Assembly (NCBI GenBank): GCA_003819975.1
Contig: RPPU01000006.1
Coordinates: 1-23,807, forward strand
Source: Desulfobacteraceae bacterium
GTDB lineage: Bacteria > Desulfobacterota > DSM-4660 > Desulfatiglandales > HGW-15
Direction: 5' to 3'
DNA: 23,807 bases
The notes under the pieces are model-generated. The model was not told the origin of the DNA and ran no database searches. It saw nothing but the letters and a program-made list of their open reading frames with translations. Positions 15,435-22,354 of this stretch are shown here, one piece after another (positions within the stretch are counted from its first letter, which is position 1; every line of letters starts with the position of its first letter). The position numbers and the translations under genes are program-made.

Positions 15435-17237
15435 TTAACCTTTTAAAACCAAAGCCAACTCCTCCAACTGCCGCGGATCGACCTGTGAGGGCGCGTCGGT
15501 CAAAAGACAGGTGGCGCTGGTGGTCTTGGGAAAAGCAATCACGTCGCGGATGGAATCGGTGCCGGCCATGATCGCGACCAGGCGGTCAAAGCCGAAGGCA
15601 ATGCCGCCGTGCGGCGGTGCGCCATAGGTCAAAGCTTCCAAGAAAAAGCCGAATTTCAGTTTGGCATCTTCCTCGGAAATGCCCATGATCCGGAACATGC
15701 GCTCTTGTAGAACGGGATTGTGAATACGAATACTGCCGCCGCCGATCTCGCTGCCGTTTAAAACCAAGTCATAGGCCCGGGCGCGCACATCCTGAGGCCG
15801 GGAGTCGAGCAAAGCCAGATCATCTTCTTTGGGCGCGGTAAAGGGGTGATGCACCGCTTCCAGTCTTTTCTCCTCTTCATTGTACTCTAAAAGCGGGAAT
15901 TCCGTGACCCATAAAAAAGCATAAACTCCGGGTTTGATCAGATCCATTTTGCGGGCCACCTCCAGGCGCACTTGGCCCAAGATCTTATTGACCGTCTTGG
16001 CCTGGTCCGAAAGAATCAGAATCAAATCGCCCGGTTTGGCGTTCAGGCGTTGGTTGACGGCTTGCTTGATCTCTTCGTTGAAAAACTTATCAATGGGAGA
16101 CTGCCAACCCTCGGGCGTGATCTTGATCCAGGCCAGGCCTTTGGCGCCCCAGGCCTGGACTTGCTGGGTCAATTCATCCAGAACCTTACGGGAAAACGGC
16201 TCCGCGCCCTTTTCCACATTGATGGCCTTGATCACTCCGCCGGCTTGCGCGGTTTTCTGAAAAACCTGAAAATCCGAGTTTCGCACCAGATCGGTTAAAT
16301 CCGTCAGCTCCAGACCGAAACGCAGATCGGGCTTGTCCGATCCGTAGCGGTCCATGGCTTCGCGATAGGGCATGCGCCGGATGGGAAGCGGAGTTTCCTT
16401 TTGCAAGACCTCCTTGAATACATGCGCCACCATGCCTTCCGCGATCCGGGCGACGGTTTCTTCATCCGCAAAAGACATCTCGATATCGATCTGGGTGAAT
16501 TCGGGCTGGCGGTCGGCCCGTAAATCCTCGTCCCGAAAACAGCGCACGATCTGGTAATAGCGCTCGAAACCGGCGATCATCAACATCTGCTTGAAGAGCT
16601 GCGGCGATTGAGGCAAAGCATAGAACAGCCCTTTATTGACCCGGCTCGGCACCAGATAGTCGCGCGCCCCTTCGGGCGTACTCTTGGTTAAAAACGGGGT
16701 TTCCACTTCCATAAAATCATGTTGGTTTAAAAAATCGCGCACATAGGTCGCGGCCAAATGACGGGTATGAAAACCCTGATAAACCTTCGGCCGTCGCAGC
16801 TCCAGATAACGGTATTTGGCGCGCAAGGTCTCGGAAGCATCGACTTGTCCGTCAATTTGAAAAGGCGGGGTCTCGGACTTGTTCAAAATCTTCAACTCCG
16901 TGACTTTGATTTCCACCAGGCCGGTGGGCATTTTTCGATTTTCCTGGCCCGGGATGCGCGCCGCGACCTTGCCCTTAATGGCGATTACCCATTCCGTACG
17001 TAACACATGAGCGCGTTCATGACTCGCCGCGTTCTCCTGGGGATCGAAAACAATCTGGGTCAGGCCTTTTTTGTCGCGCAAATCGATAAAAATCAGGTTA
17101 CCCATGTCACGCCGGCCGTTGACCCAACCCATTAAAATAATTTCTTTGCCGATATCGCTTTCCCGCAAACCGCCGCAGTCATGGGTGCGTTGCCAGGTTC
17201 CGAGCGTGTCAATCGTGAGATGTTCCGTTTCATTCAT
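15435..17237 (-). CDS. aspS: Aspartate--tRNA ligase
   Basis: This 600-residue class II synthetase attaches aspartate to its tRNA. Its parts are the OB-fold anticodon domain (about 20-125; MGWVNGRRDMGNLIFIDLRD), the class II core with TKSTPEGARDYLVPSR, motif 2 FRDEDLRADRQPEFTQIDIE, the bacterial GAD insertion (about 300-440), and motif 3 GIAFGFDRLVAIMAG. Length matches bacterial AspRS. At the position of Pseudomonas His31, which marks non-discriminating enzymes, this protein has Met45 (GRRDMGN), closer to the leucine of the discriminating E. coli type. No gatCAB genes are in the window to settle the question. hisS lies upstream on the same strand, a frequent pairing, but the 354-bp gap is full of repeats. 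Confidence 0.97.
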   Translation of the reverse strand: MNETEHLTIDTLGTWQRTHDCGGLRESDIGKEIILMGWVNGRRDMGNLIFIDLRDKKGLTQIVFDPQENAASHERAHVLRTEWVIAIKGKVAARIPGQENRKMPTGLVEIKVTELKILNKSETPPFQIDGQVDASETLRAKYRYLELRRPKVYQGFHTRHLAATYVRDFLNQHDFMEVETPFLTKSTPEGARDYLVPSRVNKGLFYALPQSPQLFKQMLMIAGFERYYQIVRCFRDEDLRADRQPEFTQIDIEMSFADEETVARIAEGMVAHVFKEVLQKETPLPIRRMPYREAMDRYGSDKPDLRFGLELTDLTDLVRNSDFQVFQKTAQAGGVIKAINVEKGAEPFSRKVLDELTQQVQAWGAKGLAWIKITPEGWQSPIDKFFNEEIKQAVNQRLNAKPGDLILILSDQAKTVNKILGQVRLEVARKMDLIKPGVYAFLWVTEFPLLEYNEEEKRLEAVHHPFTAPKEDDLALLDSRPQDVRARAYDLVLNGSEIGGGSIRIHNPVLQERMFRIMGISEEDAKLKFGFFLEALTYGAPPHGGIAFGFDRLVAIMAGTDSIRDVIAFPKTTSATCLLTDAPSQVDPRQLEELALVLKG

Positions 17238-17282
17238 GTTGAAATTTAGCTCCTTTAAAATAATAAATTCACCACAGAGGAC

Positions 17283-17308
17283 GTAATTTCAGGGGACTCT
17301 GAAATTAC
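17283..17308. repeat. Perfect 10-bp hairpin placed inside a CACAGAG repeat tract
   Basis: GTAATTTCAG, loop GGGACT, CTGAAATTAC. ACCACAGAGGAC lies on its left and TCCAGTGCCGCAGAGTTCAC on its right, so the hairpin appears to interrupt a run of CACAGAG-type words. Confidence 0.65.
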
Positions 17309-17315
17309 TCCAGTG

Positions 17316-17378
17316 CCGCAGAGTTCACAGAGATTATTTTTCTTTTTTCCTTTTGTCTGAGAGGGCCAAAAGGAAAAA
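17316..17378 (+). repeat. CACAGAG/TGAGA hairpin element, copy 2
   Basis: CCGCAGAGTTCACAGAGATT is followed by ATTTTTCTT and a 12-bp stem: TTTTTCCTTTTG (17344-17355), an 11-nt loop TCTGAGAGGGC, and CAAAAGGAAAAA (17367-17378). Compared with copy 1 the stem has changed from GC to CC on one side and from GC to GG on the other, so pairing is kept. Confidence 0.7.
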
Positions 17379-17469
17379 GCAATCTGTTCTATGGTTTTCA
17401 TATAGTGTCAATAACAAATAATATCTCATTTTTGCATAAGATGATCGTTCAATTGAAAGAGCAGAGGTG

Positions 17470-17561
17470 TTTTTTCCTGCCGTCCTCTCAACACAACAGT
17501 TTTAAGGTTTTAAAAACTGTTTCGGCAGGAAAAAAATAATTCTCTCTGTGCTCTCTGTGCC
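17470..17561 (-). repeat. CACAGAG/TGAGA hairpin element, copy 3 (inverted, with inner hairpin)
   Basis: Read on the minus strand: CACAGAGAGCACAGAGAGAA, TTATTTTT, stem arm TTTTTTCCTGCCG, a 40-nt loop, and stem arm CGGCAGGAAAAAA (13 bp, perfect). The loop holds an extra AACAGTTTT...AAAACTGTT hairpin and ends in TTGAGAGGA, matching the loop of copies 1 and 2. With copy 2 in opposite orientation this fills most of the 354-bp aspS-hisS gap; nothing else is recognisable there. Confidence 0.65.
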
Positions 17562-17591
17562 TCGAGTGTAACGGGCGGTGAAATAAATCTC

Positions 17592-18851
17592 TTAAATCCC
17601 CATTTCCTTCAAAAGATTCTCGACCAGGCGATCCAAGCCGATCTCTTTCTGCTCCTTGGTCTGCATATCCCGCAACAGGCCCTTGCCGGTTGCCAACTCG
17701 TTCTCGCCCACCATCAAAACCCGATAAGCGCCGCAACGATCCGCCATTTTCATCTGAGCCTTTAAGCCCTTGGATTCATAAGCCGCCTCGACCCAGACCC
17801 CCGCTTCGCGCAGCGCTTTGACCCAGAGAAAACTTTTTTGCTCCGCTTCCGCGCCCAAGGCCACCATAAAAAGCTGTGGTTTTTCCTCAAGCGCAGGCGT
17901 TTCTTCGGCCAACAAAGCCACCAGGCGTTCCATACCCACGGCAAAACCGGTGGCCGGATGATCCGGACCGCCCAGCAATTTGACCAATCCGTCATACCGA
18001 CCGCCGCCGGTCACGGCGTTCTGGGTGCCCAGTTTTTCGGTCTGGATCTCAAAAGTGGTGCGGGTGTAATAATCCAGGCCCCGTACCAGGCGGTCATTAA
18101 CTTTAAAAACAATACCGGCCGCCTTCAGATAATCCTGCAAGCCCTGAAAATGCGCGCGGCAATCCGGGCAGATAAAATCGAGCAGCCGCGGCGCTTCCGC
18201 CACTGCTTTTTTGCAGCTTTCTTCCTTGCAGTCGAACACCCGCAAAGGATTGGCTTCGGCGCGGCGTTGACAATCCGCGCAAAGCAGATCTTTCTTTTGC
18301 GCCAGAAAACCTTGCAATTTTTCCCGAAACTCCTTGCGGCACTCCTTGCAACCCAGCGAATTGATCGCCAGAGTCAAATCGTTCAGCCCCAAGCGGTTCA
18401 GCAGATGCATGATCATCATGATCAATTCGGCGTCCGCCTTGGGGCTGGGATCGCCGAAGATCTCCGCATCGATCTGATGAAACTGCCGGAAGCGGCCTTT
18501 CTGGGGCTTTTCATGCCGGAACATGGGGCCGATGGTGAAAAGCTTTTGAATCGGATTTTTGAGATACAACTGGTGTTCGATGTAAGCCCGCACCATGGAA
18601 GCAGTCGCCTCGGGCCGCAAGGTCATACCCCGGTCTTTGCTGTCTTTCAAGGTGTACATTTCCTTGGAAACCACGTCGGTCTCTTCGCCGATACCGCGGC
18701 TGAACAGCTCGGTGTATTCCATGAGCGGCATGCGGATCTCCCGAAACCCGAAGGCGCGAAAAACTTGTTTGGTTTCCGCCTCGAGTTTCTGCCAAATGCC
18801 GATCTCTTCCGGCAAGATGTCGTTAAAACCTTTGATTTTAGCGTAATTCAA
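17592..18851 (-). CDS. hisS: Histidine--tRNA ligase
   Basis: This 419-residue class II synthetase attaches histidine to its tRNA. Motif 1 region is GFREIRMPLMEYTELFSRG, motif 2 FRHEKPQKGRFRQFHQID (111-128), the HisA loop LVRGLDYYTRTTFE (255-268), then GGGRYDGLV and GFAVGMERLVAL, and a C-terminal anticodon domain from about 325. The insertion domain has eight cysteines in pairs (168/171, 191/194, 208/213, 228/231), suggesting bound zinc; I recall this form from Desulfobacterota and related lineages. The start is a TTG, supported by AAGGAG 8 nt upstream and by the absence of any nearby ATG. Confidence 0.97.
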   Translation of the reverse strand: MNYAKIKGFNDILPEEIGIWQKLEAETKQVFRAFGFREIRMPLMEYTELFSRGIGEETDVVSKEMYTLKDSKDRGMTLRPEATASMVRAYIEHQLYLKNPIQKLFTIGPMFRHEKPQKGRFRQFHQIDAEIFGDPSPKADAELIMMIMHLLNRLGLNDLTLAINSLGCKECRKEFREKLQGFLAQKKDLLCADCQRRAEANPLRVFDCKEESCKKAVAEAPRLLDFICPDCRAHFQGLQDYLKAAGIVFKVNDRLVRGLDYYTRTTFEIQTEKLGTQNAVTGGGRYDGLVKLLGGPDHPATGFAVGMERLVALLAEETPALEEKPQLFMVALGAEAEQKSFLWVKALREAGVWVEAAYESKGLKAQMKMADRCGAYRVLMVGENELATGKGLLRDMQTKEQKEIGLDRLVENLLKEMGI

Positions 18852-18986
18852 AACAGAACTCCTTTATATTTTTTAATCCTGAAAAAAACCGATCAAAAAA
18901 ATGTCATTCCGGCAATGGTTTGAGCCGGAACAGATCCGTACGATTGTATACCGGCGGATAAATACTTTTTAACTTATGGTTTGCTT

Positions 18987-19006
18987 TTCACGATTCACGT
19001 TTCACG
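18987..19006. repeat. TTCACG microrepeat in the hisS upstream gap
   Basis: Three TTCACG units (TTCACGATTCACGTTTCACG) lie in the 247-bp gap 18852-19098. The rest of the gap has similar short duplications (CCCGTAACTCGCCACCCG, GGATAACGGATACG, GCCCTTTGCCTTTTGGC). No gene, terminator or clear promoter for hisS is visible in it. Confidence 0.45.
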
Positions 19007-19098
19007 CTTTTCAAAACCCGTAACTCGCCACCCGTTAACCGAGCAATCGGATAACGGATACGTTTGCCCTTTGCCTTTTGGCTTTTCACGCTCTCGTT

Positions 19099-19335
19099 TC
19101 AGGCCTGCTCCACCTTGATCTTCGTGGCCCGCTTGGGGGTGCGGCCTTTTTCTTTTTTCTCGATCTTATCGATCTTGGCATCCACCACGGACTTGACCGC
19201 CTTGAGCAGCTCCAGGCGCGAACGGTCGAGATGTTGAAAAAACGGAGAGTCTTTAATGCCCAATTTCTGGAACTCTTCAAAGAGTTGGCCGATCGGGCAG
19301 CCCATTTTTTCAAATTCACTTTTTTTGGTCGCCAT
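19099..19335 (-). CDS. Small conserved-looking protein encoded with the ArsA-like ATPase
   Basis: This 78-residue protein reads MATKKSEFEKMGCPIGQLFE at the start, then EFQKLGIKDSPFFQHLDRSR and LELLKAVKSVVDAKIDKIEK, and ends in a lysine/arginine tail. It looks mostly helical with one cysteine in a CPIGQLF motif. I recall similar short proteins beside ArsA-like ATPases but know no function. The ATG at 19335 lies 20 bp inside the ATPase gene and has GGAG 6 nt upstream, so its translation is coupled to the ATPase. A longer in-frame extension back to 19455 would overlap the ATPase far more and is not credible. It may be a partner or client-handling subunit. Confidence 0.75.
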   Translation of the reverse strand: MATKKSEFEKMGCPIGQLFEEFQKLGIKDSPFFQHLDRSRLELLKAVKSVVDAKIDKIEKKEKGRTPKRATKIKVEQA

Positions 19336-20521
19336 TGCTTTCTCCTTTAAAATAAATGTGCAAATAATGGCCTTCCATCTTGGCCTTGATTTTATCTGCC
19401 GCCGCCACGCTGCGCGGCAGCAAGATATGCCGCTTGAGAGTTCCCACCTTGACAATCAGCTCGTCGCCGACCTTGTTGAGGTCCACATCTTCTTTAACGA
19501 TAAAAGGCAATTTCAGCGTCAGCCGGTAGGTGTCCGATTCCTTGACCAGTTGATAAGGATCTTCCTGAAAAAAACGATCCAAAGGATTGCGGTCCCGGTA
19601 AATCTGTTCGGACAAAAGCTGAAGCCGTTCCAAGCCCAGAACCTCGCCCTGAAAAAGAGGCACTTTGAAAATCGGGACCGGGTTAAAATAAAGTTCGGCC
19701 TGCTCCAGATAATGCTTTTGATTTTCGTGCCAGGCCCGGAAATAATCGTCGGTCACATCCTGGGGCAGAAGCCGGTTCATGATTACGGCATCGATATTCA
19801 TCTTGAAGAGGCAAAAATACATGAACGCCCGCTGGGTTTCTTTCAGGACGATTTTCTCCGGGTTGGTCACTAACCGCACGCTGGTGATCTGCGGATCGAC
19901 CAGGATCTGATCCACGCCCCGTAAACGGGTAAACAGCGATTCAATCGAATTAAAATAGTCGTCGCCGGGAATCGGGACATCCGTGATCCGGCTGGCGATC
20001 GGTCGCACGTATTTCACGACCGTTTTCTGGATTGTAAAAATCTTTTTGCTGTACCACTCCAGCGCGGTCGGAATACTGATAAACCGCAACGATTCGCCGG
20101 TCGGCGCGCAATCCAGGATCAAAACATCATACTGCTTTTCCTGGACATAGCGGTTGATGTAGAGAAGCAGGCTGATCTCCTCCATGCCCGGTAAAATCGC
20201 GAGTTCCTCGGCCAAAATCTCGTCCAGGCCGGAGGTATTGAGCAGCAGGGAAACATATTTATGGATCTCGCGCCAATTGCTTTCGATCTCCTGCAGGATA
20301 TCGATCTCCTGAATCCACAGGTTCTTGGCCACCTTGACCGGTTTGCCCTTGTTCAGGTCCATCAATTCTTTTTTGAGATCAAAAATATCGGAAAGGCTGT
20401 GGGCGATATCCAGGGACATGACCACGGTCCTGTAACCCATTTGGGCCGCGCGCACACCCGTGGCCGCCGCCACGCTGGTCTTGCCCACTCCGCCTTTACC
20501 TGCAAAAAAAATGATACGCAT
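19316..20521 (-). CDS. ArsA/Get3-like ATPase with C-terminal HSP20-like domain
   Basis: This 401-residue P-loop ATPase belongs to the ArsA/Get3 branch of the SIMIBI class. It has the deviant Walker A GKGGVGKT (8-15), switch I SLDIAHSLSDIF (36-47, in place of STDPAHSLSD), and switch II/Walker B VLILDCAPTGESLRF (133-147). Residues about 332-392 (LTLKLPFIVKEDVDLNKVGD, ELIVKVG, KRHILLP) form the small beta domain called ArsA_HSP20. It is single-copy, unlike the double ATPase of arsenite pumps. No arsenic genes are nearby and no metal-binding cysteine triad is evident, so arsenite export is unlikely. A targeting or chaperone-type role in the cytosol is more plausible. Confidence 0.88.
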   Translation of the reverse strand: MRIIFFAGKGGVGKTSVAAATGVRAAQMGYRTVVMSLDIAHSLSDIFDLKKELMDLNKGKPVKVAKNLWIQEIDILQEIESNWREIHKYVSLLLNTSGLDEILAEELAILPGMEEISLLLYINRYVQEKQYDVLILDCAPTGESLRFISIPTALEWYSKKIFTIQKTVVKYVRPIASRITDVPIPGDDYFNSIESLFTRLRGVDQILVDPQITSVRLVTNPEKIVLKETQRAFMYFCLFKMNIDAVIMNRLLPQDVTDDYFRAWHENQKHYLEQAELYFNPVPIFKVPLFQGEVLGLERLQLLSEQIYRDRNPLDRFFQEDPYQLVKESDTYRLTLKLPFIVKEDVDLNKVGDELIVKVGTLKRHILLPRSVAAADKIKAKMEGHYLHIYFKGESNGDQKK

Positions 20522-20585
20522 TTTCCAATCTTTTCTGTTTTATGATGCTGAGTCAAAAATACAATGGCTCCATTTACATTGTTTC

Positions 20586-20613
20586 GTAGGGGCGACCGGC
20601 CGGTCGCCCCTAC
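20586..20613. repeat. Perfect 28-bp palindrome with GTAGGGG ends, copy B
   Basis: GTAGGGGCGACCGG is followed directly by its exact reverse complement. Ends and length equal those of the palindrome at 6025-6052, but the inner 14 bases differ completely. It lies 65 bp upstream of the ArsA-like gene. Confidence 0.85.
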
Positions 20614-20634
20614 CCAAATTAAGAAACCCTTGCA

Positions 20635-20710
20635 TTCTGAATTCAGAATTCAGAATCCAGAAGGCTTCGGATCGGGATTCCGTTATTCTGGCTTCTGACT
20701 CCTGACTTCT
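20635..20710. repeat. ATTCTGAATTCAGAA palindrome and TTCTG/TCCTGACTT microrepeats
   Basis: TTCTGAATTCAGAA (20635-20648) is a perfect 14-bp palindrome, followed by another ATTCAGAA-type unit (TTCAGAATCCAGAAG) and, on the other side, TTCTGGCTTCTGACTCCTGA. Together they form a loose inverted array between the ATPase and aminotransferase genes. Confidence 0.55.
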
Positions 20711-20715
20711 TTTCC

Positions 20716-21633
20716 TTATTTCACCGGAAACAGCCACTGCCGGAAACGTTCGTCTTTTCCGGCCTCAATCTGTTGCAGCGCCGTCCACACTTTGCGGCTG
20801 ATCGGGCCCGGCACCTCTTTCAATTCGCGCTCTTCCATCTTCCGGACCGCCGTGACCTTAAACGGCGTGCTGGAAAGAAAAATCTCTTCTGCTTCCCAAC
20901 AGAGCTGGGGCGACAGGCGTTTTTCAAAAGTTTCGATGCCGAGCGCCGGGGCTATTTCCAAAATGGACTTGCGGGTGATGCTTTTGAGGACCGTGCCCGC
21001 GGCCGGCGTGAAAAGCCGGCCCTCTTTGACCAAAAACATTGATTCGGTTCCGCCTTCGGCGATGAATCCCTGAGTGTCGAGCATGATCGCGTGCTCAAAC
21101 CCGCGCTTACGCGCCTCCTGGCGCGCCATCATGCCGTTCATATAATTGGCAGCCACCTTAGCCTCGATCGGAATGGTCTGGGGATCCAATTTGCGCCATT
21201 TCGAAATACCCAAAGTCGTCCCTTTTTCAAAGACAAACCCCGGGGCGCCCATATCCTGGGCCGGGTCCATGACAAAAATGGCTAAATTCAATCTCGGTTG
21301 CGGCGGCAGAATATCAAAAGCGACTTGCGGATAAAAACCCATGATCTTGATAAAACCTTGAGAAATCCCATTACGCTTGACCGCCGCAATGGTCGCCTTG
21401 ATCAATTCCTCGCGGCTCAGGGGCAAATCCATTTCCAAAAGCTTGGCGCTGGTTGCCAGACGCTCCGCATGTTCATCCAAACGGAAAATAACCGGTCCCT
21501 TATCGGTCGGATGTACGCTGATCACTTCAAAAATCGCCGAACCCCGGCTGAAACTATGACTCATCATATGAATATTGGCCTTATCCCAGGCCACGAACTC
21601 ACCATTCATGTAAACCACGCGATCTTTTAACAT
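20716..21633 (-). CDS. Class IV PLP aminotransferase, branched-chain (IlvE)-like
   Basis: This 305-residue cytosolic enzyme lines up well from memory with E. coli IlvE: YMNGEFVAWDKANIHMMSHS at the start, KGPVIFRLDEHAERL, and TIPIEAKVAANYMN with the PLP lysine at Lys159. Then come MLDTQGFIAEGGTESMFLVK (Glu193 beside the cofactor) and the Thr/Arg SITRKSILEIA. IlvE makes valine, leucine and isoleucine from their keto acids. One difference is SHSFSRGSAIFEVI where IlvE has SHALHYGTSVFEGIR, so active-site aromatic and arginine positions are changed. A D-amino-acid or other class IV substrate is therefore possible. The start is ATG 21633, with AAGGA 9 nt upstream. A threonine dehydratase gene 1.7 kb away fits an isoleucine theme loosely. 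Confidence 0.85.
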   Translation of the reverse strand: MLKDRVVYMNGEFVAWDKANIHMMSHSFSRGSAIFEVISVHPTDKGPVIFRLDEHAERLATSAKLLEMDLPLSREELIKATIAAVKRNGISQGFIKIMGFYPQVAFDILPPQPRLNLAIFVMDPAQDMGAPGFVFEKGTTLGISKWRKLDPQTIPIEAKVAANYMNGMMARQEARKRGFEHAIMLDTQGFIAEGGTESMFLVKEGRLFTPAAGTVLKSITRKSILEIAPALGIETFEKRLSPQLCWEAEEIFLSSTPFKVTAVRKMEERELKEVPGPISRKVWTALQQIEAGKDERFRQWLFPVK

Positions 21634-21666
21634 AGCTCCATTTCCTTTTTTTAAAGGTTTAGAGAT

Positions 21667-21700
21667 GAACGAACACCACCGCTTGAGGGTGATGTCGTTC
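21667..21700 (-). other. Imperfect hairpin in the leader of the aminotransferase gene
   Basis: GAACGAACACCACC and GGTGATGTCGTTC pair with one bulge around a 7-nt loop, 34 bp upstream of the ATG at 21633. It could be a leader structure. No leader peptide with clustered Leu, Ile or Val codons is visible. The remaining gap to 21834 holds only a TGATATAAT extended -10-like sequence (21761-21769, + strand) with no gene behind it. Confidence 0.4.
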
Positions 21701-21834
21701 AAGATCTACCGTATTTTGCTATCCAAAAGAAATATAAAAGGAAGGATAATAAGGGTCAAGTGATATAATAAAGTTATTTTATGAAGGTCGCCGCTATACG
21801 GGATCTTTCGAAATCTTTGATAATCCGGCAGAAA

Positions 21835-22119
21835 TTATGCTTTGCCGTTCATCCGGTCCCGTAAAACAGACGAGCATCTGAAGGTGATGACCCTGCGCCG
21901 GGAAAGGAGCAAATCCGCGCCTGTGGCCGGATTGCGCCCTTTTCTTTCCTTTTTATTCCGGACACAGAATTTGCCAAAGCCCGAGACCAAGACATCCTCT
22001 CCGTTCTCCAGAGATTTTTTGATGATCTCCAAAAGGACCTCCACTCTCTGTTCCGATTCCTTTTTGGTGCATCCGGTCAAAGAAACAGCTTCAATTAGAT
22101 CGGCTTTTGTGAGCGTCAT
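21835..22119 (-). CDS. IHF/HU family DNA-bending protein (IHF-alpha-like)
   Basis: This 94-residue nucleoid protein opens with MTLTKADLIEAVSLTG and has VLVSGFGKFCVRNKKERKGR and the arm motif GRNPATG (61-67), followed by RRRVITFRCSSVLRDRM. ALTKA-type start and the R-V-TF ending resemble IHF alpha more than HU. It binds the minor groove and bends DNA. GGAGGAGG lies directly before the ATG at 22119 and decides the start; an in-frame codon at 22167 is not needed. Two cysteines in the body are unusual for the family. Such proteins also assist site-specific recombination. Confidence 0.92.
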   Translation of the reverse strand: MTLTKADLIEAVSLTGCTKKESEQRVEVLLEIIKKSLENGEDVLVSGFGKFCVRNKKERKGRNPATGADLLLSRRRVITFRCSSVLRDRMNGKA

Positions 22120-22259
22120 ACCTCCTCCGGTTGGGTGAATGGTTTTTGGCAATCTTGCGCAAAGCAACTTAAGAACATTCTGATTAATATCAAGGGGTTC
22201 CCAATAGCATAAACAACCAGGTTTGGAAAGTCAAGCAATAATGTAATGATTTTATAGGG

Positions 22260-22289
22260 TTGACAAGATAAGCCCACTCTCTCTAATAT
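22260..22289 (+). promoter_or_regulatory. Sigma70-type promoter for the Kdo/RIO-like kinase
   Basis: Perfect TTGACA (22260-22265), an 18-bp spacer, and TAATAT (22284-22289, 4 of 6). The kinase ATG is 66 bp downstream. The divergent IHF gene starts at 22119, leaving a 235-bp gap with no other recognised element. Confidence 0.5.
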
Positions 22290-22354
22290 GCCTTTGATTT
22301 TGATTCATCAGCCTGGCTCATTCCCGGCTAAACCCTGACAATGATAGGGGATTC

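Noticed and set aside
17838..18923. A 361-codon + strand frame opposite hisS
   Set aside because: It is an antisense shadow of hisS, which has all its catalytic motifs; the + frame shows no domain.
19336..19455. Longer N-terminus for the small gene after the ArsA-like ATPase
   Set aside because: The extra residues come from the ATPase gene in another frame. The ATG at 19335 has GGAG at the right distance and starts the helical protein cleanly.
19316..20521. Arsenic resistance operon
   Set aside because: Only an ArsA-like ATPase is present; no arsB, arsR, arsC or arsD neighbour and no metal-binding cysteine cluster.
21781..21864. Short 27-codon + strand frame behind an extended -10-like TGATATAAT
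   Set aside because: No ribosome site, it overlaps the 3' end of the IHF gene, and the encoded peptide has no recognisable features.
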